NCBI RefSeq assembly: GCF_936928535.1
Contig: NZ_CAKZHY010000168.1
Coordinates: 49,192-113,191 of the forward strand
DNA length: 64,000 bases
From: an uncultured Bradyrhizobium sp.
GTDB lineage: Bacteria; Pseudomonadota; Alphaproteobacteria; Rhizobiales; Xanthobacteraceae
Reading direction: 5' to 3'
Part shown: positions 52,463 to 61,329 of the stretch, in pieces
Layout: every line of letters starts with the position of its first letter
Numbering within the stretch: position 1 is the first letter of the stretch
The notes under the pieces: model-generated
Seen by the model: the letters and a program-made list of their open reading frames with translations, nothing else
The model's database searches: none
Told to the model about the DNA's origin: nothing
Program-made: the position numbers and the translations under genes

Positions 52463-53188
52463 TCAGGCCGCGGCCAAGGCCTCGACGCGGGCGGGGTCGC
52501 GCAAGCTGATTCCGCCATGGATGATCTCGATCGCACCGTGCCGTTCCAGCTTGGTGAAGGTGCGGCTGACGGTTTCGATCGTCAGGCCAAGATAATCCGC
52601 AATGTCCTGCCGGCTCATCGGCAAGGGGACCGTATTCGACGAGCCCTTGAGCGCGAACAGTCGCTCCCGCCAGGCGAGCAGAAAGGTCGCGACTTTTTCA
52701 TCCGCCGAGCGACGGCCGAGCAGAACCATGTGGTCGCGTGCCTGGCTCAGCTCCCGAATTGCCAGCTCGTTGATCCGCTTCAGCAGATGCGGACGGTCCT
52801 CCATGAAGCGGCCGAACGGTGCCTTGGCGAATTGGCACACGGTCACGGCACCAATCGCATCGGCCGAAAAATTGTGGCGGCCGGACGTATTCATCCCCAG
52901 AAAATCACCGGGCAGGGCAAAGCCCACGATCTGCCGGCGACCGTCAGGCAGCAGCTTGTAGAGCCGCATCACGCCTTCAAGGAGATTGTAGAACGAGGTC
53001 GTGATATCCTCTTCGGAAAACACCGTTTCTCCCGCTCCGAAATGAACGCGGCGCCCGAGATGCTCGAACTCCCTGAGCTCGGACGGGTCCAGCGACGCAC
53101 AAACCGCGATACCGCGGACCGCGCAGTCGCTGCAAAGATGACCGTTTGGTTCAATCATCGTCACGGAAGCCTTCATCCACTGCTCCAA
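52463..53188 (-). CDS. FNR-type oxygen-sensing regulator
   Basis: 241 residues (an ATG at residue 5 or 11 may be the true start). It has the FNR cysteine pattern: C19, C22 and C30 at the N-terminus, and C118 in 'GAVTVCQFAKAPF', the ligands of an oxygen-labile [4Fe-4S] cluster. The effector domain is 'FHFGAGETVFSEED' type, and the HTH includes 'IADYLGLTIETVSRTFTKLE', with the E-x2-SR recognition residues that read TTGAT. Of the FnrN/AadR group in rhizobia. It is divergent from the cytochrome gene, sharing a spacer with an FNR-type box at 53264. Confidence 0.9.
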   Translation of the reverse strand: MEQWMKASVTMIEPNGHLCSDCAVRGIAVCASLDPSELREFEHLGRRVHFGAGETVFSEEDITTSFYNLLEGVMRLYKLLPDGRRQIVGFALPGDFLGMNTSGRHNFSADAIGAVTVCQFAKAPFGRFMEDRPHLLKRINELAIRELSQARDHMVLLGRRSADEKVATFLLAWRERLFALKGSSNTVPLPMSRQDIADYLGLTIETVSRTFTKLERHGAIEIIHGGISLRDPARVEALAAA

Positions 53189-53263
53189 GCGTCACCGAAT
53201 TCAGAACCTGACAGAGGTTCACCACACGTTAGGTGCATTTTACTGCAACCCGCCAAAGCCGAT

Positions 53264-53277
53264 TGACCCAGATCAAA
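53264..53277. promoter_or_regulatory. FNR-type box (ttgacccagatcaa) before cytochrome c
   Basis: One half-site is ttgac (one mismatch), the other the exact atcaa. Centre is 62 bases before the cytochrome c ATG at 53333 and 82 bases before the FNR gene start on the other strand, so it may serve either. Confidence 0.75.
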
Positions 53278-53332
53278 TTTGACGCCCATCCCCGCCCTAT
53301 TCTGCGCCGAGAGTTTAACGGGACCAATTTTC

Positions 53333-53650
53333 ATGCTGCACACCGCGCTGCGCCGCGGCCTGATCGGGCTGCTCCTGGTCACTCCCGCGCTCGCCGCACC
53401 GACAGCCGAGCAACGCGGCAGGGCCTATGCGCGCGCCAATTGCGCGCGCTGCCATGCGATCGACCGTCGTTCCGAAAGCCCGCTCAAGATCGCTCCGCCG
53501 TTCAGGACCTTGCACCAGCGCTACGCGATCGATTCGCTCGAGGAGGCCCTCGCCGAAGGTATCTATACCGGCCACGCCGACATGCCCGCTTTCGAGCTCG
53601 AGCCCGACCAGATCCATGACCTTCTGTCCTATCTCAAGACGCTCGAGTAG
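53333..53650 (+). CDS. Small periplasmic c-type cytochrome
   Basis: 105 residues from the ATG at 53333 (an upstream in-frame ATG at 53279 is less likely). Sec signal 'GLIGLLLVTPALAAPTA' is followed by heme motif 'CARCH' (C37, C40, H41) and the sixth-ligand Met in 'GHADMPAFEL'. The size and sequence match class I cytochromes such as those of low-oxygen chains. It is preceded by an FNR-type box and an FNR-like gene, so oxygen-limited expression is likely. Its electron partner is not seen nearby. Confidence 0.9.
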   Translation: MLHTALRRGLIGLLLVTPALAAPTAEQRGRAYARANCARCHAIDRRSESPLKIAPPFRTLHQRYAIDSLEEALAEGIYTGHADMPAFELEPDQIHDLLSYLKTLE

Positions 53651-53662
53651 CTTCAGGAGCAA

Positions 53663-54766
53663 TCACACCGCCTGCACCGTCCAGCCGATCAGCTCCCTGG
53701 CGATGCGCGCAAAAGCTGCGTCGAACGCCGCAACCGCGGCAGCCGGCTCGATCTTATCGAGCTTCTCGGTGCTCTCGACCATGCGTGATGCGATCACCTT
53801 GCCATTCTTGTCGACGATCCGTGCCGACAGTCCGATCTCGACCCGCGGCTCGCCCTCCGTGGCAATGCGGAAATGCCTGATGTCGATCAGAAGCTGATAT
53901 TCCGCCTGCCCCAAATCTGTCGCGCGCAACGGAGCGTGCGCGATATCGTAATTCTCGAAACTATCGATCAGCCGCGCCTGCACGAGCTTTGGAATGCTGT
54001 CCGCCCACAGGAAATCGGCAAAGCCCTTGATATCGCCAACCGGCGAGAACAGCATACGCTGCGTCTGGAGCATCGCGACGGCGGTCGGCTCGGGAATGGC
54101 CAGCGATGCCGTGAGTGTCTTGCCGACCCGTCCGAGATCTTGCGGCGTGCGGAGATCATAGGTGATCTTCTGTGCAGGCGCGCCGCCACCAGTCATTTTT
54201 TCGAGGCCCGCCAGGATGCCGTCAATCTTGTCCGTGTTGCGCGCAAGGCCATCTGAGAACGTCTTGAAATTGGCGATGGTGTCCTTGAGGGGGCCGGAAT
54301 TGTCCTCAAGCACGGAATCGACGCGTCGCAGCGCGTCGCGCGCCGCCTGGGTCATGCTCTGACCTGCGCCCGCCTCGGCGATCAAGGTCAGGGATTCACC
54401 CGACTTCGCGACGATCATTCCGCCCTCGAGGGTCACCACCGGCACACCCGTCAGTCCCTGAAAATCAAGCCCGACCTTGGTGTCGCTGCGCACCGGCGTT
54501 GCCGAAGCGACCGAGATCGTCGCGCTCACGAAGCGCGGGTTGTCGGGCGCAAGGCCGAGCTGCGTCACTTCACCGACGCGGATGCCGTTGAACAGCACGC
54601 CGGCGCCGACCAGAAGACCTGGCACCGGCCCCTGGAACTGCACATGGTAATTCGTGCGCGGTCCGATGCCACCGCTGTTGTTCAGCCAATAGACGAAGCC
54701 GAATACCGCAAGGATCGCGGCCAGCACGAAGGTGCCGATCAGCACGTAGGGAGCGCGGGTTTCCAT
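53663..54766 (-). CDS. mlaD: MlaD-type MCE protein fused to an ABC auxiliary (PqiC-like) domain
   Basis: 367 residues. One N-terminal membrane helix ('VLIGTFVLAAILAVFGFVYW', 8-27) is followed by an MCE domain (about 40-120; 'GPVPGLLVGAGVLFNGIRVG', 'GLDFQGLTGVPVVTLEGG'). A helical linker leads to a C-terminal domain (about 205-367; 'RTPQDLGRVGKTLTASLAI', 'QAEYQLLIDIRHFRIATEGE') resembling the ABC_trans_aux/PqiC lipoprotein family. In E. coli these are separate proteins. It binds lipids and spans the periplasm. It is last in the mlaE-mlaF-mlaD operon, three bases after mlaF. Confidence 0.9.
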   Translation of the reverse strand: METRAPYVLIGTFVLAAILAVFGFVYWLNNSGGIGPRTNYHVQFQGPVPGLLVGAGVLFNGIRVGEVTQLGLAPDNPRFVSATISVASATPVRSDTKVGLDFQGLTGVPVVTLEGGMIVAKSGESLTLIAEAGAGQSMTQAARDALRRVDSVLEDNSGPLKDTIANFKTFSDGLARNTDKIDGILAGLEKMTGGGAPAQKITYDLRTPQDLGRVGKTLTASLAIPEPTAVAMLQTQRMLFSPVGDIKGFADFLWADSIPKLVQARLIDSFENYDIAHAPLRATDLGQAEYQLLIDIRHFRIATEGEPRVEIGLSARIVDKNGKVIASRMVESTEKLDKIEPAAAVAAFDAAFARIARELIGWTVQAV

Positions 54767-54769
54767 GTC

Positions 54770-55546
54770 TCATCTCATCTGTAATTGCAGCATCTGCGAG
54801 CGCTTGCCGTGGAAATAGGCCCGCACCCAGGGATGCTCGGACTGCAGCAGGTCGCGCATCGGGCCGATCGTCACGATCTTGCCGTCGGCAAGCGCGGCGA
54901 CGCGGTCGCAGACCGTGGTGAGGCTTGCAAGATCGTGGGTCACCATGAAGACGGTGAGCCCCAGGGTCTTTTGCAACGTCCGGATCAACGCATCGAAATC
55001 GCCGGCGGCGATCGGGTCGAGGCCAGACGTCGGCTCGTCGAGGAAGAGGATTGGTGGATCGAGCGCGAGCGCGCGCGCCAGCGCCACGCGCTTGGTCATT
55101 CCGCCCGACAGCTCGGACGGATACTTGTCGCCGTCCTGCGCGCGCAGTCCAACCATCTCGAGCTTGGCGATCGCGATCTCGTCCATCAACTCCTGCGACA
55201 ACACGAGATTTTCGCGAAGCGGAAATTGGACGTTCTGCCTGACGGTCAGCGAAGAGAACAGCGCACCCTGCTGGAACAGGATGCCCCATGTCGCTGCGCG
55301 ACTGCGATCATGCGCGCCGCCAATCACCTGTCCCATGACTTCGATGGTGCCGCTACGACGCGGGATAAGACCGATGATAGTACGCATCAGCACCGACTTG
55401 CCGCCTCCAGATGCGCCCACCAGGCCAAGAATCTCGCCGCGGCGGACATCGAGTGATAGATGGTCGAGTACCGTCTGACGGCCGAAACCGACGACAAGGT
55501 CACGCACCCGGATCGCGAACTCTGCTTGTGGCTCGGGCATCGTCAC
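54770..55546 (-). CDS. mlaF: Lipid-transport ABC ATPase, MlaF type
   Basis: 258 residues. Walker A 'GASGGGKSVLMRTIIG' (about 43-58), Q-loop in 'LFQQGALFSSLTVRQNV', signature 'LSGGMTKRVALARALALDP', Walker B 'ILFLDEPTSGLDP' and H-loop 'TVFMVTHDL' are all intact. It pairs with the MlaE-type permease (its ATG overlaps the permease stop). The complex moves phospholipids between the two membranes. The signature 'SGGMTKR' is typical for MlaF-type ATPases. Confidence 0.95.
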   Translation of the reverse strand: MTMPEPQAEFAIRVRDLVVGFGRQTVLDHLSLDVRRGEILGLVGASGGGKSVLMRTIIGLIPRRSGTIEVMGQVIGGAHDRSRAATWGILFQQGALFSSLTVRQNVQFPLRENLVLSQELMDEIAIAKLEMVGLRAQDGDKYPSELSGGMTKRVALARALALDPPILFLDEPTSGLDPIAAGDFDALIRTLQKTLGLTVFMVTHDLASLTTVCDRVAALADGKIVTIGPMRDLLQSEHPWVRAYFHGKRSQMLQLQMR

Positions 55547-56679
55547 ATTCCGATCGACGCGAAGAAGATCGCGAACAGGCCGTCGAGCACGATGACCAGG
55601 AAGATCGACTTGACCACCGATGTGGTCGTCTGCCGACCAAGGGATTCCGCGCTACCCTTGACGCGCAATCCCTCGCTACAGGCAACGATCCCGATGACCA
55701 GAGCCATGAACGGCGCCTTCAGGATCCCGACCTCGAAATGGGTGACGGAAATGGCCTCATGCAGCCGCGCGATGTAGATCGCAGGACCCATGCCGCCGTA
55801 GAATTGTGCCACCAGACCGCCGCCATAGAGCGCGGCCATCGATCCGATGAAGGCGAGAATGGGCAGCGCGATGACGAGGGCAGCCACCCGCGGCAAGATC
55901 AGGACGTCGACGGGATCGAGCCCCATCGTCGACAGCGCGTCGATCTCTTCACGCATCTTCATCGAGCCAAGCTCGGCGGTATAAGCGCTTCCCGAACGCC
56001 CCGCGACCATGATGGCGACGATCAGCACGCCGAGTTCGCGCAAGACGAGGATGCCGACCATGTCGACTGTGTAGGACTCCGCGCCGAACCTGCGGAAATG
56101 AAAGAATCCCTGTTGGGCGATAATGGCGCCGATCAGGAAGGTGATCAGTACGACGATAGGAATCGCCTGCAACCCGATCCGGTTGAGCTGGTAGACCAGG
56201 GACGTCAACCGCAGCGTGCGGGGCCGCCGCAAGACGCCGGCCACCGCCATGAACAGCGCGCCCAGCATCTGTAGAAAGATCGTGATATCCTCACGGGCAC
56301 CGATCGTGGCCTTGCCGAGGTCGTTCAGCCTGAGAAGGACCGGGTTGAGGGCGGCCGCTGGCGGCGGCGCCTGACGGTTGACCTGCCGCACTTCCTCCAG
56401 CAAGCCGCTGAAATGATCGGCCACGCCCACGATCTCGGCTGGTCTGCCGGATGATGCAGCCTTGCGCGACAGCTTCTCCAGGATCCAGGCGCCGAGCGTG
56501 TCGAGCGCGCTGATGCCCGACATGTCCAGCGTCACGGCTTTGGATCGATCGACGTCTGCGCCGACCGAGCGGGACAATGTCTCGAGAGTCGTCACATTCG
56601 CCGCGGTCCAGGGCCCTTCCGGGCGCAATTTCAGCACACCGCCAGACGGCGTCGCTAGCAATAGCGGTTCTGGATTCAC
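55543..56679 (-). CDS. mlaE: MlaE-type permease with N-terminal STAS domain
   Basis: 378 residues. The first 100 residues are STAS-like ('RSKAVTLDMSGISALDTLGA' and 'AEIVGVADHFSGLLEEVRQV' regions), the MlaB-type role normally carried by a separate gene. The permease part (about 130-378) has five membrane helices and the 'GAIIAQQGFFHFRRFGAESY' and 'GSAYTAELGSMKMREEIDAL' regions that form the MlaE core. First gene of the operon. An FNR-like weak box lies upstream. Confidence 0.92.
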   Translation of the reverse strand: MNPEPLLLATPSGGVLKLRPEGPWTAANVTTLETLSRSVGADVDRSKAVTLDMSGISALDTLGAWILEKLSRKAASSGRPAEIVGVADHFSGLLEEVRQVNRQAPPPAAALNPVLLRLNDLGKATIGAREDITIFLQMLGALFMAVAGVLRRPRTLRLTSLVYQLNRIGLQAIPIVVLITFLIGAIIAQQGFFHFRRFGAESYTVDMVGILVLRELGVLIVAIMVAGRSGSAYTAELGSMKMREEIDALSTMGLDPVDVLILPRVAALVIALPILAFIGSMAALYGGGLVAQFYGGMGPAIYIARLHEAISVTHFEVGILKAPFMALVIGIVACSEGLRVKGSAESLGRQTTTSVVKSIFLVIVLDGLFAIFFASIGM

Positions 56680-56750
56680 GCTTCCACCTCATCGGGACGA
56701 TTTGGTCCCCAATTCAGCTGTTATTTCTAGGCCGACATGTGGCGGAGGAT

Positions 56751-56764
56751 TTGACCTGTCTCAA
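56751..56764. promoter_or_regulatory. Weak FNR-like box (ttgacctgtctcaa)
   Basis: Both halves have a mismatch (ttgac; ctcaa). It lies 72 bases upstream of mlaE on the minus strand. Its pairing with the box at 56786 in the same spacer supports a role, but it could be chance. Confidence 0.4.
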
Positions 56765-56785
56765 GATCGCGACCACACGCGCCGC

Positions 56786-56799
56786 TTGACGCAAATCAA
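56786..56799. promoter_or_regulatory. FNR-like box (ttgacgcaaatcaa)
   Basis: One mismatch in the left half (ttgac), exact right half (atcaa). Centre about 62 bases before the ATG at 56855, the same spacing as the box before the cytochrome gene. Confidence 0.75.
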
Positions 56800-56854
56800 G
56801 CGCCGACATACCGGCGCGACTTACGCTGTTTCATTCAATGGAGACATCAAATCC

Positions 56855-57130
56855 ATGTTCGACAGCGACAGGATGAGCGAAGAACTGCGAACGTTGAAGG
56901 TGGACGTCGCCCGACTGCTGAGCACGGCCGGCGAGGAGATGTTCGAGAGTTCGAAGGACCGTGCCGAGATGCTCGCCGATCAGATCAAGGTGGCGCTGGC
57001 CGAACTCGGCGAAACCGTCGGCGAGGAACAAGAGCAACTCCATGGCCTCATCACGGAGCGCCCTGTAGCCTCGCTCGCTTCCGCCTTTGCGCTCGGTGTG
57101 GTCGTTGGCTTCATGCTGAGGAGGCATTAG
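56855..57130 (+). CDS. DUF883/ElaB-like membrane-anchored protein
   Basis: 91 residues from the ATG at 56855, with 'ggag' upstream. A charged helical N-terminal part ('LRTLKVDVARLLSTAGEEMF', 'MLADQIKVALAELGETVGEE') is followed by a C-terminal membrane helix with a basic tail ('ASAFALGVVVGFMLRRH'), the ElaB/YqjD layout. Such proteins attach to ribosomes or mark the inner membrane in stationary phase or stress. It is followed directly by a holin-like gene. Confidence 0.8.
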   Translation: MFDSDRMSEELRTLKVDVARLLSTAGEEMFESSKDRAEMLADQIKVALAELGETVGEEQEQLHGLITERPVASLASAFALGVVVGFMLRRH

Positions 57131-57619
57131 GTGAATACCGAGAATGTGGTCAAGCATCTGCGCGTCCTGTGGCGCACCGACAGGATCATCGCAGATATCC
57201 GGCTGCGCCACCTGCTGGTCGGACTTGGACTGCGGGCCTTCGCAGCACTGATCGCCGCATTCGGTCTGCTGATGCTGGAGCTGTCGGCCTACTTCGCCCT
57301 TGTCCAGATCTGGAGTGCGATCGCCGCAGCGGCCGTCCTCGGAGCAATCAACTTTGCCATCGCTGCGGTGCTGTTCATCGTCGCCGGGCGCCCGCCGTCG
57401 GGCCGCGACATCGAGCTCGCCAATGAAATCCACGGCAGTTCAATCGAGGGGCTTCAAGTCGAAGCCCGAGCGTTTCAGACCCAATTGACGGGCGCGGTCA
57501 ATCATCCGCTCAGCACGATCGTGCCGGTTCTGGTGCCGCTCATCGCGATCATCGTAAAGAACATGCGGAAGACCCCCAGAGAAAGCGCGGCGGACGTAAC
57601 GCCCGAGGCGCGTCCGTAG
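57131..57619 (+). CDS. Holin-like membrane protein (DUF1469/phage holin 3_6 type)
   Basis: 162 residues from a GTG directly after the upstream stop. Two long hydrophobic segments ('FAALIAAFGLLMLELSAYFA' and 'AAAVLGAINFAIAAVLFIVA') lie in the first 85 residues; a third short one ('LSTIVPVLVPLIAIIVKNM') follows. The tail is polar. DUF1469-type proteins are often paired with ElaB/YqjD proteins, as here. The likely role is in membrane stress; not a phage gene. Confidence 0.75.
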   Translation: MNTENVVKHLRVLWRTDRIIADIRLRHLLVGLGLRAFAALIAAFGLLMLELSAYFALVQIWSAIAAAAVLGAINFAIAAVLFIVAGRPPSGRDIELANEIHGSSIEGLQVEARAFQTQLTGAVNHPLSTIVPVLVPLIAIIVKNMRKTPRESAADVTPEARP

Positions 57620-57628
57620 CTACGCGCC

Positions 57629-60319
57629 TCAGAGCTTCAGCCGGACGTCGCAGATGTCCGGCTCGGCAGGGTCCGGCTTGATCTCGAAGCCGAGTTGTCG
57701 GCACATTTCGAGCATGACGGTGTTCTCCTTGAGCACGTCGCCCGAGATGGTCTTGAGGCCTTCCGATTTGGCATAGTCGATGATCAGCTGCATCAAAGCC
57801 CAGCCGAGCCCCCTGCCCTTGAGGTCGGACCGCAGCAGGATCGCGTATTCGCCTGTCTCGTAGATCGAGTCCGAGTGCAATCGCACCACTCCAACCATCT
57901 CGTTGCTGTCGTCGAACGCGATAAACGCCATGGCCCGCGCATAGTCGAGCTGGGTCAGGCGCGCGATGAACTCGTGGGTAAACTCCTTCATCGGCGCGAA
58001 GAATCGCAGGCGAAGATCGTGAGGCGTGACGTGACGCAGGAATTCGTGGATGGTCGGCTCGTCCTCGGGGCGCAGCGGACGCACCGAGATGTGCCAGTCA
58101 TCCCTAAGCGTAAGGCGGCGCTCCCATTGCGACGGATAGGCACGGACGGCAAAATTTGCAGGCGCGGAGCCCGCGAATTTCCGCTGCGGCGGCCCCACGG
58201 CCACGCGAGCGTCGACGGCCGTCACGCCGGTTTCGTCGGCAAGCAGCGGGTTGATATCGAGCTCACGGATTTCGGGAACGTCTGCCACCATCTGCGCCAG
58301 CTTGACCAGGACCAGAGCGACGGCGTCCTGCTTGACGGCCGGCACGTCCCGGTAGGCGCGCAGCAATCGCGACACGCGCGTGCGCTCAATCAGATCACGG
58401 GCAAGCTGCAAATCAAGCGGCGGCAGCGCCAAAGCCTTGTCATTGATGATCTCCACCGCCGTCCCACCGCGGCCGAACACGACGACGGTGCCGAAAGTTG
58501 GATCATCGGCGAGACCCAGGATCAACTCGCGCGCCTTGGCCTTGACGACCATTGCCTGCACAATGATGCCATCAATGCGGGCCTCTGGTCGCAATGTCTT
58601 CGCCCGCGCGAGGATATCGGCGGCGGCCGCGCGCACCGCGGCTGGCGTCGTCAGGTTGAGCACGACACCGCCGACGTCGGACTTGTGCAGGATGTCGCGC
58701 GACATGATCTTGAGCACGACGGTGGCGCCTCGCGCGAATATCTCATCCGCGTAGCCGACCGCCTGCTCGACATTTTCTGCCGCATAGGTCGGCACCATGG
58801 CGATGTCATAGCAGCCAAGCAGATGCTTGATCTCGACAGGCTCCAGCCATTTGCGGCCGTCGGAGATGGCCGTCATGACAATCTGCTTCGCAGCCGCGAC
58901 GTCGGGTACGAAAGTGTCGGGCATCGCCGGCGGAACCTGGCTCAGCTCATCGACCACCTCGCGATGTCGGACCATATGCATGAAGCCACGCACCGCATCG
59001 TCTTCAGTCGGATAGTTCGGAATGCCGGCGGCGGACAGCGTCGTGATGATCTCCTGATCAGCCCCGACCCAGGCCGCAAGCACGGGCTTGGCCCAACTGC
59101 GGTGCTTCTCGCGATATTTTCCAACAAGCTCGGTCACGGTCGTCGCGATCTGGGCGGCCGATGCGATCGCGGTCTGCACGTTGAGCACCAGGACCGCGTC
59201 ATTGCCGGGATCGTCGAGCAGCACCTCCAGTGCTGCAGCGTAACGCGGCGCATCGGCGTCCCCGACGATGTCGACGGGATTGGCGCCTGACCAGCACCGC
59301 GGCAGCACCGCGTCGAGCCTCTGGCGCGTCTGCGGTGTCATCGGCGCGGGAGTTCCGCCGAGGTCCGCAAGCCGATCGACTGCGAGGACACCAATGCCAC
59401 CACCATTGGTCAGAATCGCAAGGCGCTTTCCCGCCGGCGAGCCGACCCGGCCCAGGGTTTCGGCACAATCGAACAGCTCGCGCAGATCGGATACCCGAAC
59501 GACGCCAGCGCGGCGGAAGGCCGCATCATAGACTTCGTCGGCGCCGGCGAGCGCACCTGTGTGCGTGGCAGCCGCCTTCGCTCCCTGCGCCATGCGGCCG
59601 GATTTCACGACGACAACCGGCTTCACGCGCGCCGCGGCGCGCGCCGCCGACATGAATTTCCGCGCGTCCTTGATGGCCTCAATGTAAAGCAGGATCGCCC
59701 GCGTGTTGTGGTCCATCGCGAAATAGTCGAGCAGATCCGCGATGTCGACGTCGATCTGATCGCCGATCGTCACGACGCCCGAGAAGCCGACGCCACGTTG
59801 CGTGGCCCAGTCCACCATGCCGGCTGCGATCGCGCCCGATTGCGAGATCAGCGCGAGGCTGCCTGCAGCTGCCATGTGCGCCGCGAAACTCGCATTGAGG
59901 CTTGTGCCAGGCATCATGATGCCGAGACAGTTGGGGCCGATCAGCCGCATGCCGTATTTGCGGGCGGCGGCGGTTGAGGCCTCCTCAAGCGATCCCGGTC
60001 CGTGGCCGAGCCCTGCTGAAACGATCAGGGCGCCGGCCGAGCCACGACGGCCGGCTTGATCGATGATGTCGGGGATCTCACCTGCCGGCGCGGTGACGAC
60101 GATGAGCTCAGGTACGAAGGACAGTTGCGCCAGGCTGCTCACTGCAGCCATGCCGTCGATCTCCGCATGGCGCGGGTTGACCAAGCCGAACGCCCCCTTG
60201 AACTCCGCCTTGCGAATGTTCTCCAGGACCGCACGCCCGACGGAGACCGGACGGGGGCTTGCGCCGACCAGCGCGACCGACCGGGGCGACAACAGGTTTT
60301 TCAGGCGGTAGGTCGACAT
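57629..60319 (-). CDS. NDP-forming acyl-CoA synthetase fused to GNAT acetyltransferase (Pat-like)
   Basis: 896 residues. The N-terminal CoA-binding domain ('SVALVGASPRPVSVGRAVLE'), CoA ligase domain with the swinging-loop motif 'ATHTGALAGADE' (H253), and an ATP-grasp domain (about 470-690) are typical of acetate-CoA ligase (ADP-forming). The last 165 residues are a GNAT domain with the acetyl-CoA motif 'DLKGRGLGWALM'. This layout is that of Pat/PatZ lysine acetyltransferases. H253 appears to be retained, whereas well-studied Pat enzymes are thought to lack ligase activity. It may share transcripts with the USP gene upstream. Confidence 0.88.
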   Translation of the reverse strand: MSTYRLKNLLSPRSVALVGASPRPVSVGRAVLENIRKAEFKGAFGLVNPRHAEIDGMAAVSSLAQLSFVPELIVVTAPAGEIPDIIDQAGRRGSAGALIVSAGLGHGPGSLEEASTAAARKYGMRLIGPNCLGIMMPGTSLNASFAAHMAAAGSLALISQSGAIAAGMVDWATQRGVGFSGVVTIGDQIDVDIADLLDYFAMDHNTRAILLYIEAIKDARKFMSAARAAARVKPVVVVKSGRMAQGAKAAATHTGALAGADEVYDAAFRRAGVVRVSDLRELFDCAETLGRVGSPAGKRLAILTNGGGIGVLAVDRLADLGGTPAPMTPQTRQRLDAVLPRCWSGANPVDIVGDADAPRYAAALEVLLDDPGNDAVLVLNVQTAIASAAQIATTVTELVGKYREKHRSWAKPVLAAWVGADQEIITTLSAAGIPNYPTEDDAVRGFMHMVRHREVVDELSQVPPAMPDTFVPDVAAAKQIVMTAISDGRKWLEPVEIKHLLGCYDIAMVPTYAAENVEQAVGYADEIFARGATVVLKIMSRDILHKSDVGGVVLNLTTPAAVRAAAADILARAKTLRPEARIDGIIVQAMVVKAKARELILGLADDPTFGTVVVFGRGGTAVEIINDKALALPPLDLQLARDLIERTRVSRLLRAYRDVPAVKQDAVALVLVKLAQMVADVPEIRELDINPLLADETGVTAVDARVAVGPPQRKFAGSAPANFAVRAYPSQWERRLTLRDDWHISVRPLRPEDEPTIHEFLRHVTPHDLRLRFFAPMKEFTHEFIARLTQLDYARAMAFIAFDDSNEMVGVVRLHSDSIYETGEYAILLRSDLKGRGLGWALMQLIIDYAKSEGLKTISGDVLKENTVMLEMCRQLGFEIKPDPAEPDICDVRLKL

Positions 60320-60391
60320 GATTCACAATCGTCCGATCGGGCAACGGGTCCGACAGCTATGACGCTAACCCGGATATGGGTTGAATTGCAC

Positions 60392-61231
60392 CTAGTACGA
60401 CATCATCACCCAGCATGGTGGCTGGCCGATGACGGTCTTGGTCACGCCGCCCCAGACCGTCTCGTTCAGGCGCGAATGGTGATAGGCGCCCATCACGATG
60501 GCGTCGACGGCGTGAGCTTGTGCCCAGCTCCCAAGCACCTTGCCGATCGAGCTCCCGCTGGCCTTCACCGTTTCGAAGGAGGCATAGATCCCGTGTTCCC
60601 TGAGATGATGTACGAGACTGTCGCCGGATCGCGTAATCGCCTCGTCCTGATCATCTGCCACGGTGATGATGCGTACCACCGCGGCGGCTTGAAGGATCGG
60701 CAATGCGTCGCCGACCGCGCGAGCGGCGCGCGCCGAATGATCCCAGGCAATCATGACATTCTCGAATTCCGGCCGCAGTGTCGCCACGTGCTGCTCCGGA
60801 CACAGCAGCAGCGGTCGGCCAGATTGGAACAGGAACGTTTCAACGATGTTTTCAGTTCGACTGTCGTGCGGCTTCACGGGGATCAAAGCGAGATCGCTGA
60901 ACCGCGCATGCTCGGCCAGGGTCGATGCGATCTGGTCCGCCGGCACCCTACCCGATCGGCTTTGGGCGCGAATGCCGACACGCGAAGCCGCGTCGGTGAA
61001 TGCATTCAAGAGCTGCTGCATCTCGGCCGCCTCGCGCACATGGCCGAGTTCGGCGGGCTCGGGATCATCGGGGTGCACCACTTTGGGCCGCACGAACGCA
61101 TCGTCCTCGAGCGCGAGCCCGGTCATCCTGGCGCCGAGATCGGCGGCAACGGCGGCGCACTTCTCGATGGCAGCCAATGTGGGGGCACGCGGCTCGCCAA
61201 AGAGTGGCAGAAAGACGTCCTTGATGGGCAT
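60392..61231 (-). CDS. Tandem universal stress protein
   Basis: 279 residues from the ATG at 61231, preceded by 'ggaga'. Two USP folds: N-terminal 'IKDVFLPLFGEPRAPTLAAI' and C-terminal 'ENVMIAWDHSARAARAVGDA' with 'HAVDAIVMGAYHHSRLNETV' and 'GGVTKTVIGQPPCWVMMSY', the ATP-binding-like GxxG region. Such proteins rise under oxygen limitation and other stress. It lies 72 bases upstream of the Pat-like gene on the same strand and 100 bases from an FNR-like box. Confidence 0.9.
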   Translation of the reverse strand: MPIKDVFLPLFGEPRAPTLAAIEKCAAVAADLGARMTGLALEDDAFVRPKVVHPDDPEPAELGHVREAAEMQQLLNAFTDAASRVGIRAQSRSGRVPADQIASTLAEHARFSDLALIPVKPHDSRTENIVETFLFQSGRPLLLCPEQHVATLRPEFENVMIAWDHSARAARAVGDALPILQAAAVVRIITVADDQDEAITRSGDSLVHHLREHGIYASFETVKASGSSIGKVLGSWAQAHAVDAIVMGAYHHSRLNETVWGGVTKTVIGQPPCWVMMSY

Positions 61232-61329
61232 CGGATTCTCCTTGCCAGCCAAAATAGACCGCCCTTGCTCTGGCCGCTTGATCCTCCTCAATCCGGGAAA
61301 ACTCGGGCTCCGCCAGCCGACGCCCAGCC

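Noticed and set aside
57131..57619. Phage holin, suggesting a prophage.
   Set aside because: No other phage genes nearby; this family is usually paired with ElaB/YqjD-type chromosomal proteins.
57695..59290. 531-codon plus-strand frame opposite the Pat-like gene.
   Set aside because: Shadow of a high-GC gene; no family features.
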